Source of the DNA: Raffaelea ambrosiae
Taxonomy: Eukaryota > Ascomycota > Sordariomycetes > Ophiostomatales > Ophiostomataceae
NCBI GenBank assembly: GCA_002778195.1
Contig: PCDI01000067.1
Location: forward strand, 25,462-89,461
Direction: 5' to 3'
Length of the DNA stretch: 64,000 nt
Under the pieces are notes generated by a model. The model was not told the DNA's origin. It made no database searches and saw only the letters and a list, made by a program, of their open reading frames with translations. Of this stretch, positions 36,801-48,850 are shown piece after piece; positions within the stretch are counted from its first letter, which is position 1; every line of letters starts with the position of its first letter. The position numbers and the translations under genes were made by a program.

Positions 36801-39800
36801 TTCAACGTATTTTTAATATACTCTAAAACTTTATGGTCATCTTTATGCAAATAAATTCTAAAAACAAACTCAAAACCTGATACTTCTTTTTTTTCATTTT
36901 TTCTGGTTCTAATTAAAAAATTAGATTCTGCTTCACAAAGGCCAACAAACCATTCAATAAATTTATTATCGAAGGAAAAAGGTACTTTATGGACTTCATT
37001 TTGAGAATTTACTTTATTTAAATTTATATATTTAAGTAATATTTTTGTTATATAAAAAAAATCAAAATAAGTTCTTATTTCAAATGATGATATTAAAAAA
37101 GTAATACGTTAAACCTTTGTATTTAATTGTAACTAACTGAAAATTAAATTTAATTACAGTTAAACATTTATCTTAAAGGTAGAGATGCGACCCTCCACTC
37201 ACTAAATTACTTTAATGGATCGGACTATATCTCCATTTAATTTTAGAATATCTTAAAAATAAATGTACTATGCGTAGTCTCTGAAGATTCCTTATTATAA
37301 GGCTTTCCTGCTGATTATCTTTTATACATTAAACTAAGAACTTCCAGCAATTTATAGTATTTTACTACTGCTATTACTTCGCATGTTTAACTGTAGCACC
37401 TCATAAACTCATTTGACCGTAAGGTAGAACATACTAACTTACTTATTAGTTAATTATAATAATTTAACTATAAGCTAGAATACCTTTAATTTTGCATATT
37501 CTATTAGTTAATTCTAAAAATAAATTTAACTAAAAGTTTCGACTGTGCATTAAGCAGCATTTCAGCTACCAATTAGTGACCCAGTCTGTCGCGATTATTT
37601 AGATAACCGACGATCTATAATTATAAATTTTTTGATCGTTTTCACTAATCTAGCCAAAATAATAAATTATTAAAAATAATGAATTATTAATTCAATAACC
37701 CTGTCAGATTATTTTACTTTAATATTATTTTCCTCTAAAGGTTAACATAATATTTTAAACTCGTAAGACTATAATTTAAAACGATATACTATTTTAATTC
37801 AACTTTTCAAGATTTTAATAATATTTTTTTCTCTGTTTTTAAAGCTCTTCTAATGGTTTTTTCATTACAATTAACGCTAACCGCTGCTTCTGTTATACTA
37901 GGATATTCACCGTAAACAGTATTATTACCAAGATTATATAAAATAACAGGACAAGAGTTTTTTTTCATATTAGATAAAGCTTCTTCAGAGAATTTACGCG
38001 GAGCTCTATCTAAAGCACTTTCACTCATTCTTTTAATAATTTCTTGACTAAAAGTTTTACCTTTATTTAAATTTTTTATAAAAGAACGGCGTTCTTCACT
38101 ATAATTAGCTTTCATTTTAATTCTATCTACCTCCGTATGTTTATATCCAAAACTATTACCAGCTTCAGTTAATATATTATAATTAGGTAATAAAGATTTT
38201 AAATAAAAATCTTCTAAATCCAATAATTTTTTATTATTTTCTACATTAACCTTTTCAGGAAATAATTCTAAAATCATAAAAACAAAATTATCTAAACCGT
38301 ATTTTCTTACGGCTAATTTTACAATTTTACTACCACTTAAATTAATTAAATGTCTATAAAATCTGGTATAAAATTTACCTGTGGAAGCCGAACCTACGTA
38401 ATAATCTAAAGTAGATTTATTTAAAATTAAATAAACCCCACTTAAATCTTTTAAATCATTCTTAATAGTATCTTTTACATTTTGCTCTTTTAAATCTTCA
38501 TATAAAAATACAGGATTTAAGTTTTTATCTGCTAAAAATTTGTCTAATTTAGGTTTTATATTATCACCGGTATCAGTACTAAAATATCTTTTAGAAGTTA
38601 AATTAAAATTTTTATTAGTTTTAAATCATTTTGGGCTATGATCATAACCCAAGAAACCTATCCCCATCATCAATATAAGTATTACTACTCCAATACTTCA
38701 AGCTAATGTTCTAGGAGATCTATAAGATCCGTAGTATATACCTCTTGATATATGTAAATACACTATAAAAAAAAAAGCTGAAGCAGTATTACTATGCAAG
38801 TAACGGACTAATCATCCATTATTAACATCTCTCATAATCAGAAGTTAAGTTAAAACATATTACTCTCTTTCCCTACCGATGCGGCTAATTATTAGTTCAA
38901 TAATGAAAAGAGAAAGTTACATCTACTATAATCTAATCCCTAGACGCACTATCTATGGGTTTAGATGTAAAAATATATTTATTTTTATATAGCCTATTAG
39001 TATCTATATATCGATTACATGTGTTACTACTAGGATTTAAACCTAACGCTTTGTGCGCTGAACTAAATGAAGCAAAAGGTGAACCTTTTAACATTTCATT
39101 GTCAGCATATATATAAACTGTTTTAGGCTTGGCAGATTTATTTGCTATACTATATTTACGTACATTTTCAGCATGGGGAATAAATAAATTTACATCAAAA
39201 GGAGAATCTTGTTTTAAAAGATCATAAAATCTTCCAACTAAATTATCTATAGCTAGAGTTTGCGCCTCCATGTCTTGAATTAAATAATTTGTACTATATC
39301 TTTTATTAAGAACATTTGAAATATCTAAAAATAAAATTTTACCTTCTATTGTGTTATAATAACCTTTTATTTTTAAAATTAAGGCCATTCTTCATAATTT
39401 AAAATCGATTTCTTTTCGACTATAAAATTTATGGTTTTCTAAAAAAGGTAGTAAATAATAGTATAAAGCATCTACACTATTAACAGTTAAAGATATCACA
39501 TTAGTTTTCACATTAATCGTACTTAATACATTTACAGGTTGTATCTTTTTAGCATGGGCACCATTGCTCATTGCTAAAGGTGTTAATGGACTATATTTTG
39601 ACAAATTTAACAAAAATTGTGTAATACTAATTAAACATTCTTGACTAGTATTTTTCTGCGCAACTTGAAAATATAAAGATGAACCATTTTTAATACCAAA
39701 AGTACCTTCACCTTCAATAAAACCTATAAATCAATTAGGGTTTATTATAATTCGAGATTCCAAAATTTCACTCAAAAATATTTCTCTTTTAGAATTCATA

Positions 39801-41972
39801 CCATTTTTTAATAATCTAATTTTACCTAAAGTATCTTCAGATAGAGTTTTATTATTAAGTTTGATTAACAAGGCTTCATTAAAACTTTGAAAATCTAACT
39901 TTTTGCTAGTATGAAGAGGATACTTTTTAAAAATATCACATAATTTAGTGATACTTGAAATATCTTCAACTATAAAAGAACAACTATTTCTTTTTGATTC
40001 TTCCACAACCCTACCAAAACCTAACTGGGATTGTATAATACGTAAAACCTCAATATCATCTATATGTAAATTAATTTTAAATCTTAATTTAACAAATGAA
40101 CGATCTATAGTAATTAAAAAATTACCTTCGGCATCAGTAAACCCGCTAAATCAGAATAAAAAAGAACTTAGGTCAGGGGAACTTGCGTCCCCAGATGCAT
40201 TTAGAGCCGAGACATGATAATTTCTAATTGAAAAAATTGAGAAGAATTTTAGGAATAATCCCGTTTTATTTTTAATACCCCATACAAAAATAAACAATAA
40301 TAAAATTATGCTTAAAAAGCATAGATGCATAATCAATATATATTTATCTCTCAATAAAGATTGGACTATATCATCATCTAAATTAATTTAAATGTTAAGC
40401 ACATAAGTCTCTGAAGAACCTAGCTATTATATAGTTAGATTTCCTGCTGATAGTCTTTACTTTCTAAAGATATTCCAGCAATTTACTTAATTTAAAGAAC
40501 ACATTATGATTTTATGCTCTACAGAATTAAATGCTTCTAAGACACTAGGATTAAAATGCCAAATTTTAAACAAATTTCTATTTATTTAATTGAGATAATT
40601 CTTTTATTAATCTCTCTACGTTAACATCTCTTTGTTCAGATCTACTTGTTGTTTTTAACGTCTCCACTATTTGTATTCATAATTTATATTGTAGATTTTT
40701 ATTGCCCTCTAAAGGATATTTTTCAAAAAAAGGAACTAATATACTTAAAATTTGATCTTTAGTTACTAATCTGTATTTACTCACACCTCTAGTTTCACTA
40801 TATACTTTACCGTTTTCAAAAGTTTTAGCTATTAAGTCTAATACATGTATATTATCACTTCTTTGACTTACTTCGTAAGCTAATGTGTAATCTTTTACCA
40901 TCTCACCGCTAGCTTTTTTACGATTACATGTAAAGTATGTAAATGAACCTTCACCTGTTGTAAACCCAGATATCCATCAAGGATCTAATTTTTCATTTAA
41001 TAAAATAGATTCCTTTGAAGTTAACTCAAAATCAACATAAGGTAACTCTCCTAACGAAGACAAACTATTTAATAAAGACGAAGATAATGGATTATTCAAT
41101 TTATTAATTAAAGAAACAAGTTTTAAAAATCCTTCTACATTTGTATGATATTTCTGATTCATTAGATCTAATATATAACAAAAACTCACAAAATTATAAA
41201 ATTTTGTGGTCTGTAAAGGGTATTTATTAAAATGCGAGATAATCGTTTTAAGACCATCTCTAGATCTAACTCTATAATATGCCCCTTTACTTCCTGTAGT
41301 GGAAACAATACCCACGCCAAAAAATAACTGAATTTTATTTAATAACTCTATGTCTTTAATATGTAACGTAATAATAAAACAAGGTTCAATAGTTCAACCA
41401 ATAGCCGCAGTTTTAGACTTAAAAATTGACATAGAAAAAGACCCCTCTGCATCTACAAATCCTGTAACTCAATTAGGATTTAACGTATTTAGATCCTTTT
41501 CACCTCTGCCATTTAATGTACTAAAATTGGATAAATTACTATCCCTGAGTGAGTTTAATAATTTACTATTAAATAGACTATTGTCTTTGAAAACAAAAAG
41601 CTTAAACATAAGAATAAATAAAAATTGTATATGTATCTTAATTCTCTCGATAAGTTGGACTATACCATCAAATAATAATTTATAATTATTTATTTGTCTT
41701 ACCTGTAGTCTCTGAAGATTCTACTTAAAATAGTAAGTAGCTACCCTGCTGATTGTCCATAATACTTTAATGGGTGTTCCAGCAATTTGTAAGATTTTAT
41801 AGCTACACATAAACTCCATAGCTAATGTAACACCAGTAACAATTTGTATTATTAAACAAACAGCTAACAATGAACCGAAATTCCATAAATAACTTATATT
41901 ACTAGGCTGTGAAGCATCTATAACATATCCGTTAATTAATTTTAATAAAGAATTATTCTTTAATATTCTCAT
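33802..41972 (-). CDS. cob: Cytochrome b, 6 exons
   Basis: Central membrane subunit of complex III with two heme groups and the quinol sites. Exons: 41972-41818, 40559-40514 (46 nt), 38838-38647, 37433-37390 (44 nt), 35693-35641 (53 nt) and 34463-33802; 383 residues. Start MRILKNNSLLKLINGYVIDA; joins give [57 protein letters not shown] and VVEF-IWGGFSVNNATLNRFF; end IIENTLNDLKE. All introns follow the T/G rule; exon 3 end TTGGGT pairs with IGS GCCCAA 10 nt into intron 3. Confidence 0.94.
34751..35640 (-). CDS. LAGLIDADG homing endonuclease in cob intron 5
   Basis: The intron is 35640-34464. The frame has no suitable ATG of its own but is open from cob exon 5 (VVEST) to TAA at 34753 with only TGA-Trp inside. 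Motifs FLVGLIDGDGYI (near 35485) and WIVGFTCSEGSF (near 35070). It is only visible once exon 5 is spliced on, so a start-codon-based search would miss it. Intact; the core follows at 34500-34650. Confidence 0.83.
35744..37105 (-). CDS. LAGLIDADG homing endonuclease in cob intron 4
   Basis: The intron is 37389-35694. The open frame begins near 37105 without an obvious ATG (TAA just upstream), so the start is uncertain; a non-AUG start or an internal Met is possible. Motifs WFVGLCEAESNF (near 36950, degenerate) and YLVGFLEGDGTF (near 36510), then a C-terminal NUMOD1-like unit (AKSLHISNYTVTERL). Ends with TAA at 35746. About 450 codons. The first motif's E-S-N change may weaken catalysis. Confidence 0.75.
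37789..38646 (-). CDS. GIY-YIG homing endonuclease in cob intron 3
   Basis: The intron is 38646-37434. In frame with exon 3; signature SGVYLILNKSTLDYYVGSAS (near 38435-38375), E in DLEDFYLKSLLPNYNIL, FGYKHTEVDRIKMK (NUMOD3 type) and a final helix-turn-helix (AAVSVNCNEKTIRRAL). Ends KVELK with TAG at 37791. Intact. Confidence 0.87.
38933..40354 (-). CDS. LAGLIDADG endonuclease with C-terminal NUMOD1-like domain, cob intron 2
   Basis: The intron is 40513-38839. The ORF has its own ATG at 40354 (the exon 2 frame stops soon after the splice site). A hydrophobic N-terminus (residues about 7-25) precedes WFSGFTDAEGNF (near 40145) and WFIGFIEGEGTF (near 39725). After the second LAGLIDADG fold, about 60 residues with YIYADNEMLKGSPF and a helix-turn-helix segment (SAHKALGLNPSSN) resemble the modules usually attached to GIY-YIG enzymes. 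Intact, about 473 codons. Confidence 0.85.
40578..41609 (-). CDS. LAGLIDADG homing endonuclease in cob intron 1
   Basis: The intron is 41817-40560. The exon 1 frame stops at 41723, so this ORF starts on its own, most simply at ATG 41609. Motifs WVTGFVDAEGSF (near 41455) and WISGFTTGEGSF (near 40970), ending LSQLNK with TAG at 40580. About 343 codons, intact. Confidence 0.85.
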
Positions 41973-42380
41973 TTTTTAATATATATTATTATTCATATTT
42001 ACAATAAGGACCGTTTTTTTTTGTATTATTATGTATCAGGTACTAAGTTTTCAGATCAGCTATTTGAATAAAAGTTATTATACGGTATTTATAATACTTT
42101 TTTATATAAAAACAACTATCCTAAAAAATAGGCAACTTTTAAAGATCGAATTCAAATGTTATTAAAGATAAAGTACGGAAAAAAGTATACAATCATTACA
42201 ATTTTTTATATATTAGTATAAATATTTACAATATAGTTAAAATTTAGAGAAATTAATTATAATTAATTACATATAACTAAAATTATTTAAAAATACACAT
42301 ATTTATATACTGAATCTTAAAAATTACTAGTATATATCGTGATATGATAATTTTAACATTTAATTAATATTTATACTAAT

Positions 42381-42890
42381 TTAACTTAAACTTTTATCAG
42401 ATTTATATAAAATACCTATTATCGGTTTATTAATCTTTAATCTAATTTCACCGTTTTCAGTGATGTATTGTTGTTCCAATTGATCTATTATTCGACTAAC
42501 TACAAGATTAAGTATAGTATTTAACACGAGTTCGCCTATCTCTAACACAATATCTAAGGTTATTGGTTATTATATTATTGAATCATAAAAATATTAAAAT
42601 ATATCCCTCAATTGTAAAGGGATCCTAAAAAAAATTATTATTAGTTTCTGAATATAATTTAAAATTATCATTATTAATATCACTGCTGCGATATTTACGA
42701 TAAAATTATGGATGTTCAATAAATATATAAAATTTACAAATTTACCGGTTACGTTACCTATTAAATTTTTTAACAATTTATAGATATTTTGAAATAGATA
42801 TGCATCAGCTAATGTATTAAAATTATGAGGAGTATAATCTGATAAAAGTAAAGCAGATTCATTATTTTAATTAAATACAATATTATCCAT
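42381..42890 (-). pseudogene. Decayed unknown ORF upstream of cob
   Basis: In the 1.1-kb spacer 41973-43069 the minus strand holds one frame with repeated stops. It starts MDNIVFN, then DYTPHNFNTLADAYLFQNIY, a hydrophobic stretch with VNIAAVILIMIILNYI (near 42670), and ends DQLEQQYITENGEIRLKINK and LYKSDKSLS at 42381. At least three in-frame stops interrupt it. I do not recognise it, and it lacks endonuclease motifs. The rest of the spacer is AT-rich with nothing I can name. Confidence 0.45.
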
Positions 42891-43069
42891 TAATTAATTA
42901 ATACTAATAAAATTAGACCGTTTATTATGGGATATTATTGTGTATATTATATATTGTACTAAATCTTCAGATTGACTCTTTTAATTCTAATATATTATAT
43001 AGTATTTATATTATACTATATTATATTCTAAGGTAACTTCTGCGGCATAGATGAAATTTTTACTTATTA

Positions 43070-46000
43070 TTAATAAACTAAACTAATAATAAAAACTAAA
43101 ATTAAGATCAGAATACTTAAATTATTTGTAAAACCTAAACTTAAAGAAAACATATATAGTATAAATCCGACTAAAATAAATAAAGCGTAGTTTGTAACAA
43201 TTCCTTTGTTTAAACTACTTATATTTTTACTTGAATTAATCAATTTTTTCTCTAAACCATAAGGTCCTAATAACTCAATGCTACCCTTATCTAAAACTTT
43301 TACAGTTTGTCCCCCTATATTTAAAATTAGATTTACAATGTATTTATTATAAAAGAATTCAACTAAAAATCTTTGATTGAAAAAACCAAATATTGTTTTA
43401 CCTAAAGTAGATAATTTAAAATTAACAACAATATCAGATAAAAATTCAGATAATACTATAGCAATAGTACTAAAAGATATAGTACAAATAAAAGGTAATA
43501 GTTTTCAGTAAGTTGAAACACCAAATTCTGTATCTAAAGTTATTTCAGAATTAGGATGAATAAATATACTGTTATCTATAAAGAATCCTGTACCTAAACC
43601 TATAAAAATATCTTTAGTTAAATACCCAAAAAAGATAGAAAAAATAGCTAATACAACTAAAGGTAAGCTCATAAATATATCACTTTCATGGGCATGTTTA
43701 TAGTTAATTATAGGCCCATTAGGGTTAGTTAGGAAAGTTAAATATAAAACTTTAACAGAATATAAAGTTGTAAATACTGCTCCAATAGTTGCTATTATAT
43801 AAACAGCTATACTACTAAAAGAGTATTGTCCATAAGCAGACTCTAATATAAAATCTTTACTATAAAACCCTGTCATAAACACGGTGATCAGATTTTTCTT
43901 AAAATATTTTTAAATTAAATTTTTATTACTTTTTTATAATGATCTATTAGTATTCATATTTGATTGAATTTTTATTATACGATTCACCCCTTTTTCAGTT
44001 AAATGTTCTTTTTTTTTCATCATATTAGACACCAATTTAAAGTCGTTAAATTCTAAGGATTTTACTCCTAATATCAGATATTTATTAAAAAATGGGATTA
44101 TTATGTCAGTTAAATCTGATAATTTATAAATTAAGTAATCTCCAGCTAAACCTCATTTTCTTTCTCTATATTTACCACAACCAAAATAATCCATTAAAGA
44201 TTTAATTAACATATCATCTCTAGTATGTTGAGTTATTTGAAAAATTAATTCTACTCTATAGCCAGTTGAACTTATAGAACTATTTCTAACCCGGATCATT
44301 AAACATCCTTCACCACTAGCAAATCCTGCTATTCAATTAGGATCTGGTATATTTTGATCTTTTAACTTAGGTCTTATTTTTGGAACAATCTCAGAAAATT
44401 CTTTAATTAATTTATCGGATAAACCTCTATTCATAGAGGCTTTTATACTTACTAAATTTTTTAGGCCTTCTATGTTTAAATGTTCTCCTTTATTAATTAT
44501 AGTTATTGCTTGTTTAAATAATTCAAAATCAGAATATTTTTGACTAATTAAAGAAAATTTATTAAAATGGGCTATAATAATCTCTAATCCTTTTAAAGAA
44601 TTAACTTCATATGATACACTAGTTCCAGAAATATAAATATTACCTCCCCCCAAAATATGATTGTATTTGCTCTAAAAGAACTTTATCTTTTAAGTGCAGA
44701 GTTATTTTAAATGAAGCTCTTACTCCTCATTTATTTTTAAGATCCTCTTTTGAATTTATATTTATAATAAAACTTCCTTCCGCATATACAAATCCAGTTA
44801 TAAATCAAGGGTTTAATATATTATTTTCGAATTAGTGCTATATGTTTTGGTAGTTATGGTATTAACTACACACGGGTAAATGACATAATAAACCTAAATG
44901 TCATTTAATAAAAATTAAAATTTAATATTTGTTAGATAGGATTCTGAGTTGATAATTTCTTTCGAAATCCGTAAGAGTATACCTTAAACACATAAATTAT
45001 ATGTTAACTATCATCTACTCGTTGCTCTTTTACAGTAATATTTTTATATTACTGATTTAGATCCGCGATTACCCATTTCTATTGCTAGAATTTCTAATAA
45101 TATTACTATACCCACAGTAATTAACTGGGCCATCTTAAAAGTTTCCTTTTAAAATTTAGTTATTAGAACTTTAGGAAGTTCCCGGAGTTTGACAGTTTGC
45201 CCCATTTATTTAACTATTTCCCAAATAGTTATACAGGGAAAGCAACTAAACTTAAGCTTGCGATTAGTATGACAGAATAACTTAAAGGCAAAAAAGATAT
45301 TAATCCTCCATATTTTCTAAAATCTTGATTATCAGCCATTGCATGTATTACAGCACCAGCACCTAAGAATAATAATCCTTTATAAAAAGCATGATTTACT
45401 AGGTGAAATAAAGCAAGATTATAAGAAGATAAACCTACAGCAATAACCATCATACCTAATTGAGACATAGTTGAATAAGCAATAACTTTCTTAATATCTT
45501 GTTGGAAAAATCCAACAAGTGAACTAAAAACTGTTGTTATAGCTCCTAATCATAAACATAACAATAATATAGTAGAACTATATTCTATTAATGGGGAAGA
45601 ACGCATTAATAAATATACTCCCGCAGTAACCATTGTTGCAGCATGAATTAAAGCAGAAACAGGTGTAGGCAAAATGTTGATTTTTACTATATATAAATAT
45701 ATTTATATTTACACTAATACAGTAAAAATACTCAACTCTTTTCAAAGTTGTTCGGACTATATATTCAAATACATTATTTATTAATTAATTTAATTAATGA
45801 TTTAATTTTTTCTATACCTTCTTTAGTTAAATGTTCTTTATTCTTAACCAATAAATAAACTTTTAACCATCTTTGATATAAAATTAATTTTTTGTTTTCA
45901 AAGGATAAGTTTTCAAATATTTCAATCTTTTATCTAGATTACCGCGTTTTACTGCAGTATTGTAACCATTATAACTTGGTATATAAGTTATATATCCATT

Positions 46001-48850
46001 TATTAAATTTGCTAAATTTGTACTGAATTTTATGCCATCTTTCTGGGATATAACATATCTTACAGTAACTATATGTTTACCATTTGAGCTAAGTAAGCAG
46101 AACAAATAAAACAACCTTCAGCGTTAGTAAATCCCGGTAATCAAGTATTATCTAAATTTACTTTATATGCAGGGTAGGGTTTATATATTTAATATCTGAA
46201 TTATATTTTTCACTAAAAGCTTGTAACCATAGATAAAATTGTATATTTTTATACTCAGTTATTATATTTCGATTAAATATATTAATTAACTTTAATATAT
46301 TTTTCTGATCTCTAACTCTAAATTGATGAGTATTATTTATTTTACTTTGTACAGACACAGATCCAAATCCTAATTGTTTTATTATATAAACCAATATTTG
46401 GGCATCTGTACTAGCGCTTATATTACTTTAAATTATAAGTAACCTGTTTTATTTAGAATAAATGAATCATATCCCTCTGTAAATCCTATAAATCATCCCT
46501 TAAATTAATTATTTAATGTATCTGTTTCACGTGTAGTCTCTGAGGACCCTTTATTCAAGTTTCCTGCGGATTGTCCCTCATTATGAATTTTTCCGAAATT
46601 TATAAAATAAATAGTGGACCATAACGCTAAAACGGGGTGTTCCCGCATATAGTGAAATTTAAGGAGAACCCTTTTAAATAAATCTAATTTGATTCTTTTA
46701 ATGAATATTTACATGCAACACTTTCAATAAGCTTATCATCCAAAAACTTACCTAGAACTGGGAGGAAAAGGCTCACTATCTTGATCTCTTTTTAAACCTA
46801 ATTTATAAAGCATCTCAGGTATAACATGCAATTTAACTATAGATATTAATTTATCCATGCTAGATTTACTAATACTAATCCGTCATTTTATAATACCACC
46901 AGGATTAGTACGTTTATTTATAGTGGCTTTAATATCAAAATTTTTCTTTAAAACATCAATTAATATTATTACCTCTTCTCTAGTAAAATTATCTGTACAC
47001 AATTTAGTTCTACCATCAGTGAAATAGCCATCTCCCATAATTCAGTGAGCTAAAGCAATTGGAGTTAATAACTCTTCTATATTAGAAGGTAAAATTTTTA
47101 TGTATTTGCCGTCTACTTCTTTATATCACAATAAATGTAATTTAGAAAAAACCGCTAAACGCTTAGTTGAAAATCAGTACTGAAGAGGGGATTCTTGCCC
47201 TTTAGCTGTATTCGGTCAAGAAGTAGGATTAGACTTTGTACAAACAGAAGCTAACACATTAAATTTTAAATAATTAACATAATGTAAAATTGCAGCTGCA
47301 AATGTAAATTCTAATCTACCATTAATTAAAGGTTTATTAATAGGGTTATAAGATATATGACCATCCCCTAATAACTCACCAGTAACTACCTCTCAGACTA
47401 CTTGAGGTATTAAAAACTTAAGTAAATTTTCCTTAGAAAGTTCAATTGAACTAAAAACGAATTTACTATTAAATACTTTACCACTATCTAAATAAGATGT
47501 AACAGTATTACGAGTCGTATTCAAGAAATTAGCACACCCGGTTTTTGTTTTAAAAGGTGCAGAATTAACTAAACAAGTTTCTACTTCACTTTCTTCAGAG
47601 AAATTCGTTATATCATAAACCCAAATAAAAGGGTTTTTACTTGTGTGAATACCCCTTTTTTGTACTAGAAACATACTAAAAGTAATTTTTACCTTACTAA
47701 CATTAAGTGAACTATGTAAAATATCCATATTGTTAAAAATCTTACATAACATAATTACGTAAATTTTGAAAATTAAAAATTTAAATTTTTCTAAACCCTC
47801 CCAAAGCTCACAGTATATGTATCTATATTTAATAAATACTTCGTATATACCTGTAAAATAAATAGAGCTTCCGACTGTACATTCAGCAGCATTTCAGCTA
47901 CCCCGAGGTGAACCAGTCTGTAGCGATATATTAAAATACCGACGGTCTTGACTACGAAAACTCTTAACCGTTTTCACCTTAGTTGCGTTTAAACCCAAAA
48001 AATGTTTGGATTTCCCATACGTCTTCAAAGTATATTCGGTTTAATCCTTGCTACACTTCTAATATGGTTCTATGGTCGAACCTTACCATAATTATACTAC
48101 AATAACTACTGTTCATTGACCATTTACGACTTATAAGGGAATCGCCATAGGTAATCAAACATGAAGACCTACCTGAGAACTTTTAGCCATAGCTCCTATT
48201 AATAAACATACTCCTATTATTATTATTATATTTTCATTAATATAAGGAGCTAATGAAAATACTGTGCTATAATCTAAATTACCTAAAGATCATATAATTG
48301 CAAACATTCCTATAGTGAAAAAACAGTCTCCAACTCTATTTGTTAAAAATGCAGACATAGAACTTTGATTTGCTGCTATTCTAGTAAATCAGAAACTTAT
48401 TAAAAGATAAGAACAAACTCCGACACCTTCTCAACCTACAAATAATAATAAATAATTATTTGCTGTAACAAGTATTATCATCATAAACGTGAATAAGCTT
48501 AAATAACTAAAAAACCGTTGATTGTGTGGATCTCCGTTCATATATCCAATAGAATATATGTGAACTAAAGAACTAATAATTAAAACAGGTATTAACATTG
48601 AAACTGTTAAACTGTCAAATTGAAATCCTCAAATAATATTAAATCATTCACTATCAATTCATCTAAATAAATTTATAGATAAAGTAATATTATTGAGACC
48701 TACCTCAAAAAATGCAATAATAGCTAATATAGTTGTTATTATTACATTAGTACATGTGATAAATTGTGCACCACTAACCCCAACTTTTCTACCAAAAAAG
48801 CCAGAAACTATAGATCCTAATAATGGTAAGATAATTATACTTAAATACAC
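43070..48850 (-). CDS. nad5: NADH dehydrogenase subunit 5, 4 exons
   Basis: Distal proton-pumping, antiporter-like subunit of complex I. Exons: 48850-48141, 47801-47795 (7 nt), 45669-45235 and 43879-43070; 653 residues. It starts at GTG 48850, overlapping the last base of the nad4L stop by one nucleotide; no ATG is better placed. Joins rebuild GLHVWLPMA-MEG-PTPVSALIHAATMV and LVAFP-FMTGFYSKDF. Other markers: FVGWEGVGVCSYLLI and NHAFYKGLLFLGAG. Introns: 48140-47802, 47794-45670, 45234-43880. Confidence 0.92.
43934..44826 (-). pseudogene. Frameshifted LAGLIDADG ORF in nad5 intron 3
   Basis: The intron is 45234-43880. WFITGFVYAEGSF (near 44805) and WIAGFASGEGCL (near 44330) lie in different frames. 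The break is a run of six Gs on the minus strand near 44650; five would restore YFGGGNIYISG. There is no ATG for the N-terminal part, and an in-frame TAA sits just upstream. It ends NMNTNRSL with TAA at 43936. The core has the shared CTACTCGTTGCTC block (near 45012). Confidence 0.75.
45775..46500 (-). pseudogene. Decayed LAGLIDADG ORF, second ORF of nad5 intron 2
   Basis: Fragments in at least two frames: IIKQLGFGSVSVQSKINN (near 46380), WLPGFTNAEGCF (near 46140, a degenerate motif), VRYVISQKDGIKF and the ending EHLTKEGIEKIKSLIK at about 45800. Frame changes and stops mean it cannot make an enzyme. It sits inside the intron core part, unlike the intact ORF upstream in the same intron. Confidence 0.7.
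46748..47752 (-). CDS. LAGLIDADG (type 2) endonuclease in the P1 loop of nad5 intron 2
   Basis: ATG at 47752, open to TAA at 46750 (about 334 codons). The N-terminal third has a NUMOD1-like unit (CANFLNTTRNTVTSYLDSGK). The nuclease part carries ELLGDGHISYN (near 47375) and HWIMGDGYFTDGRTKL (near 47050), the pattern of the LAGLIDADG_2 class rather than the WLAGF type seen elsewhere here. It lies between the micro-exon 47801-47795 and its IGS at 46669-46663, i.e. inside P1. Intact. Confidence 0.83.
47795..47801 (-). other. nad5: nad5 exon 2, a 7-nt micro-exon
   Basis: GGAGGGT on the minus strand completes the M codon begun by AT at the end of exon 1 and adds E and G, exactly the residues missing between LPMA and PTPVSA. 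It is preceded by G (intron 1 end) and ends in T. All seven bases can pair with GTTCTCC at 46669-46663 (with G-U pairs), a P1 helix for intron 2. Confidence 0.8.
47802..48140 (-). mobile_element. ORF-less group I intron, nad5 intron 1
   Basis: 339 nt between nad5 exon 1 and the 7-nt exon 2. It contains the core block GACCGTCGGTATTTTAAT and GCTACAGACTGGTTCACC (minus strand, 47960-47900) also found in cox1 intron 2 and, more diverged, cob intron 3. No reading frame of note; the smallest intron here and the only one with no trace of an endonuclease. Confidence 0.78.
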
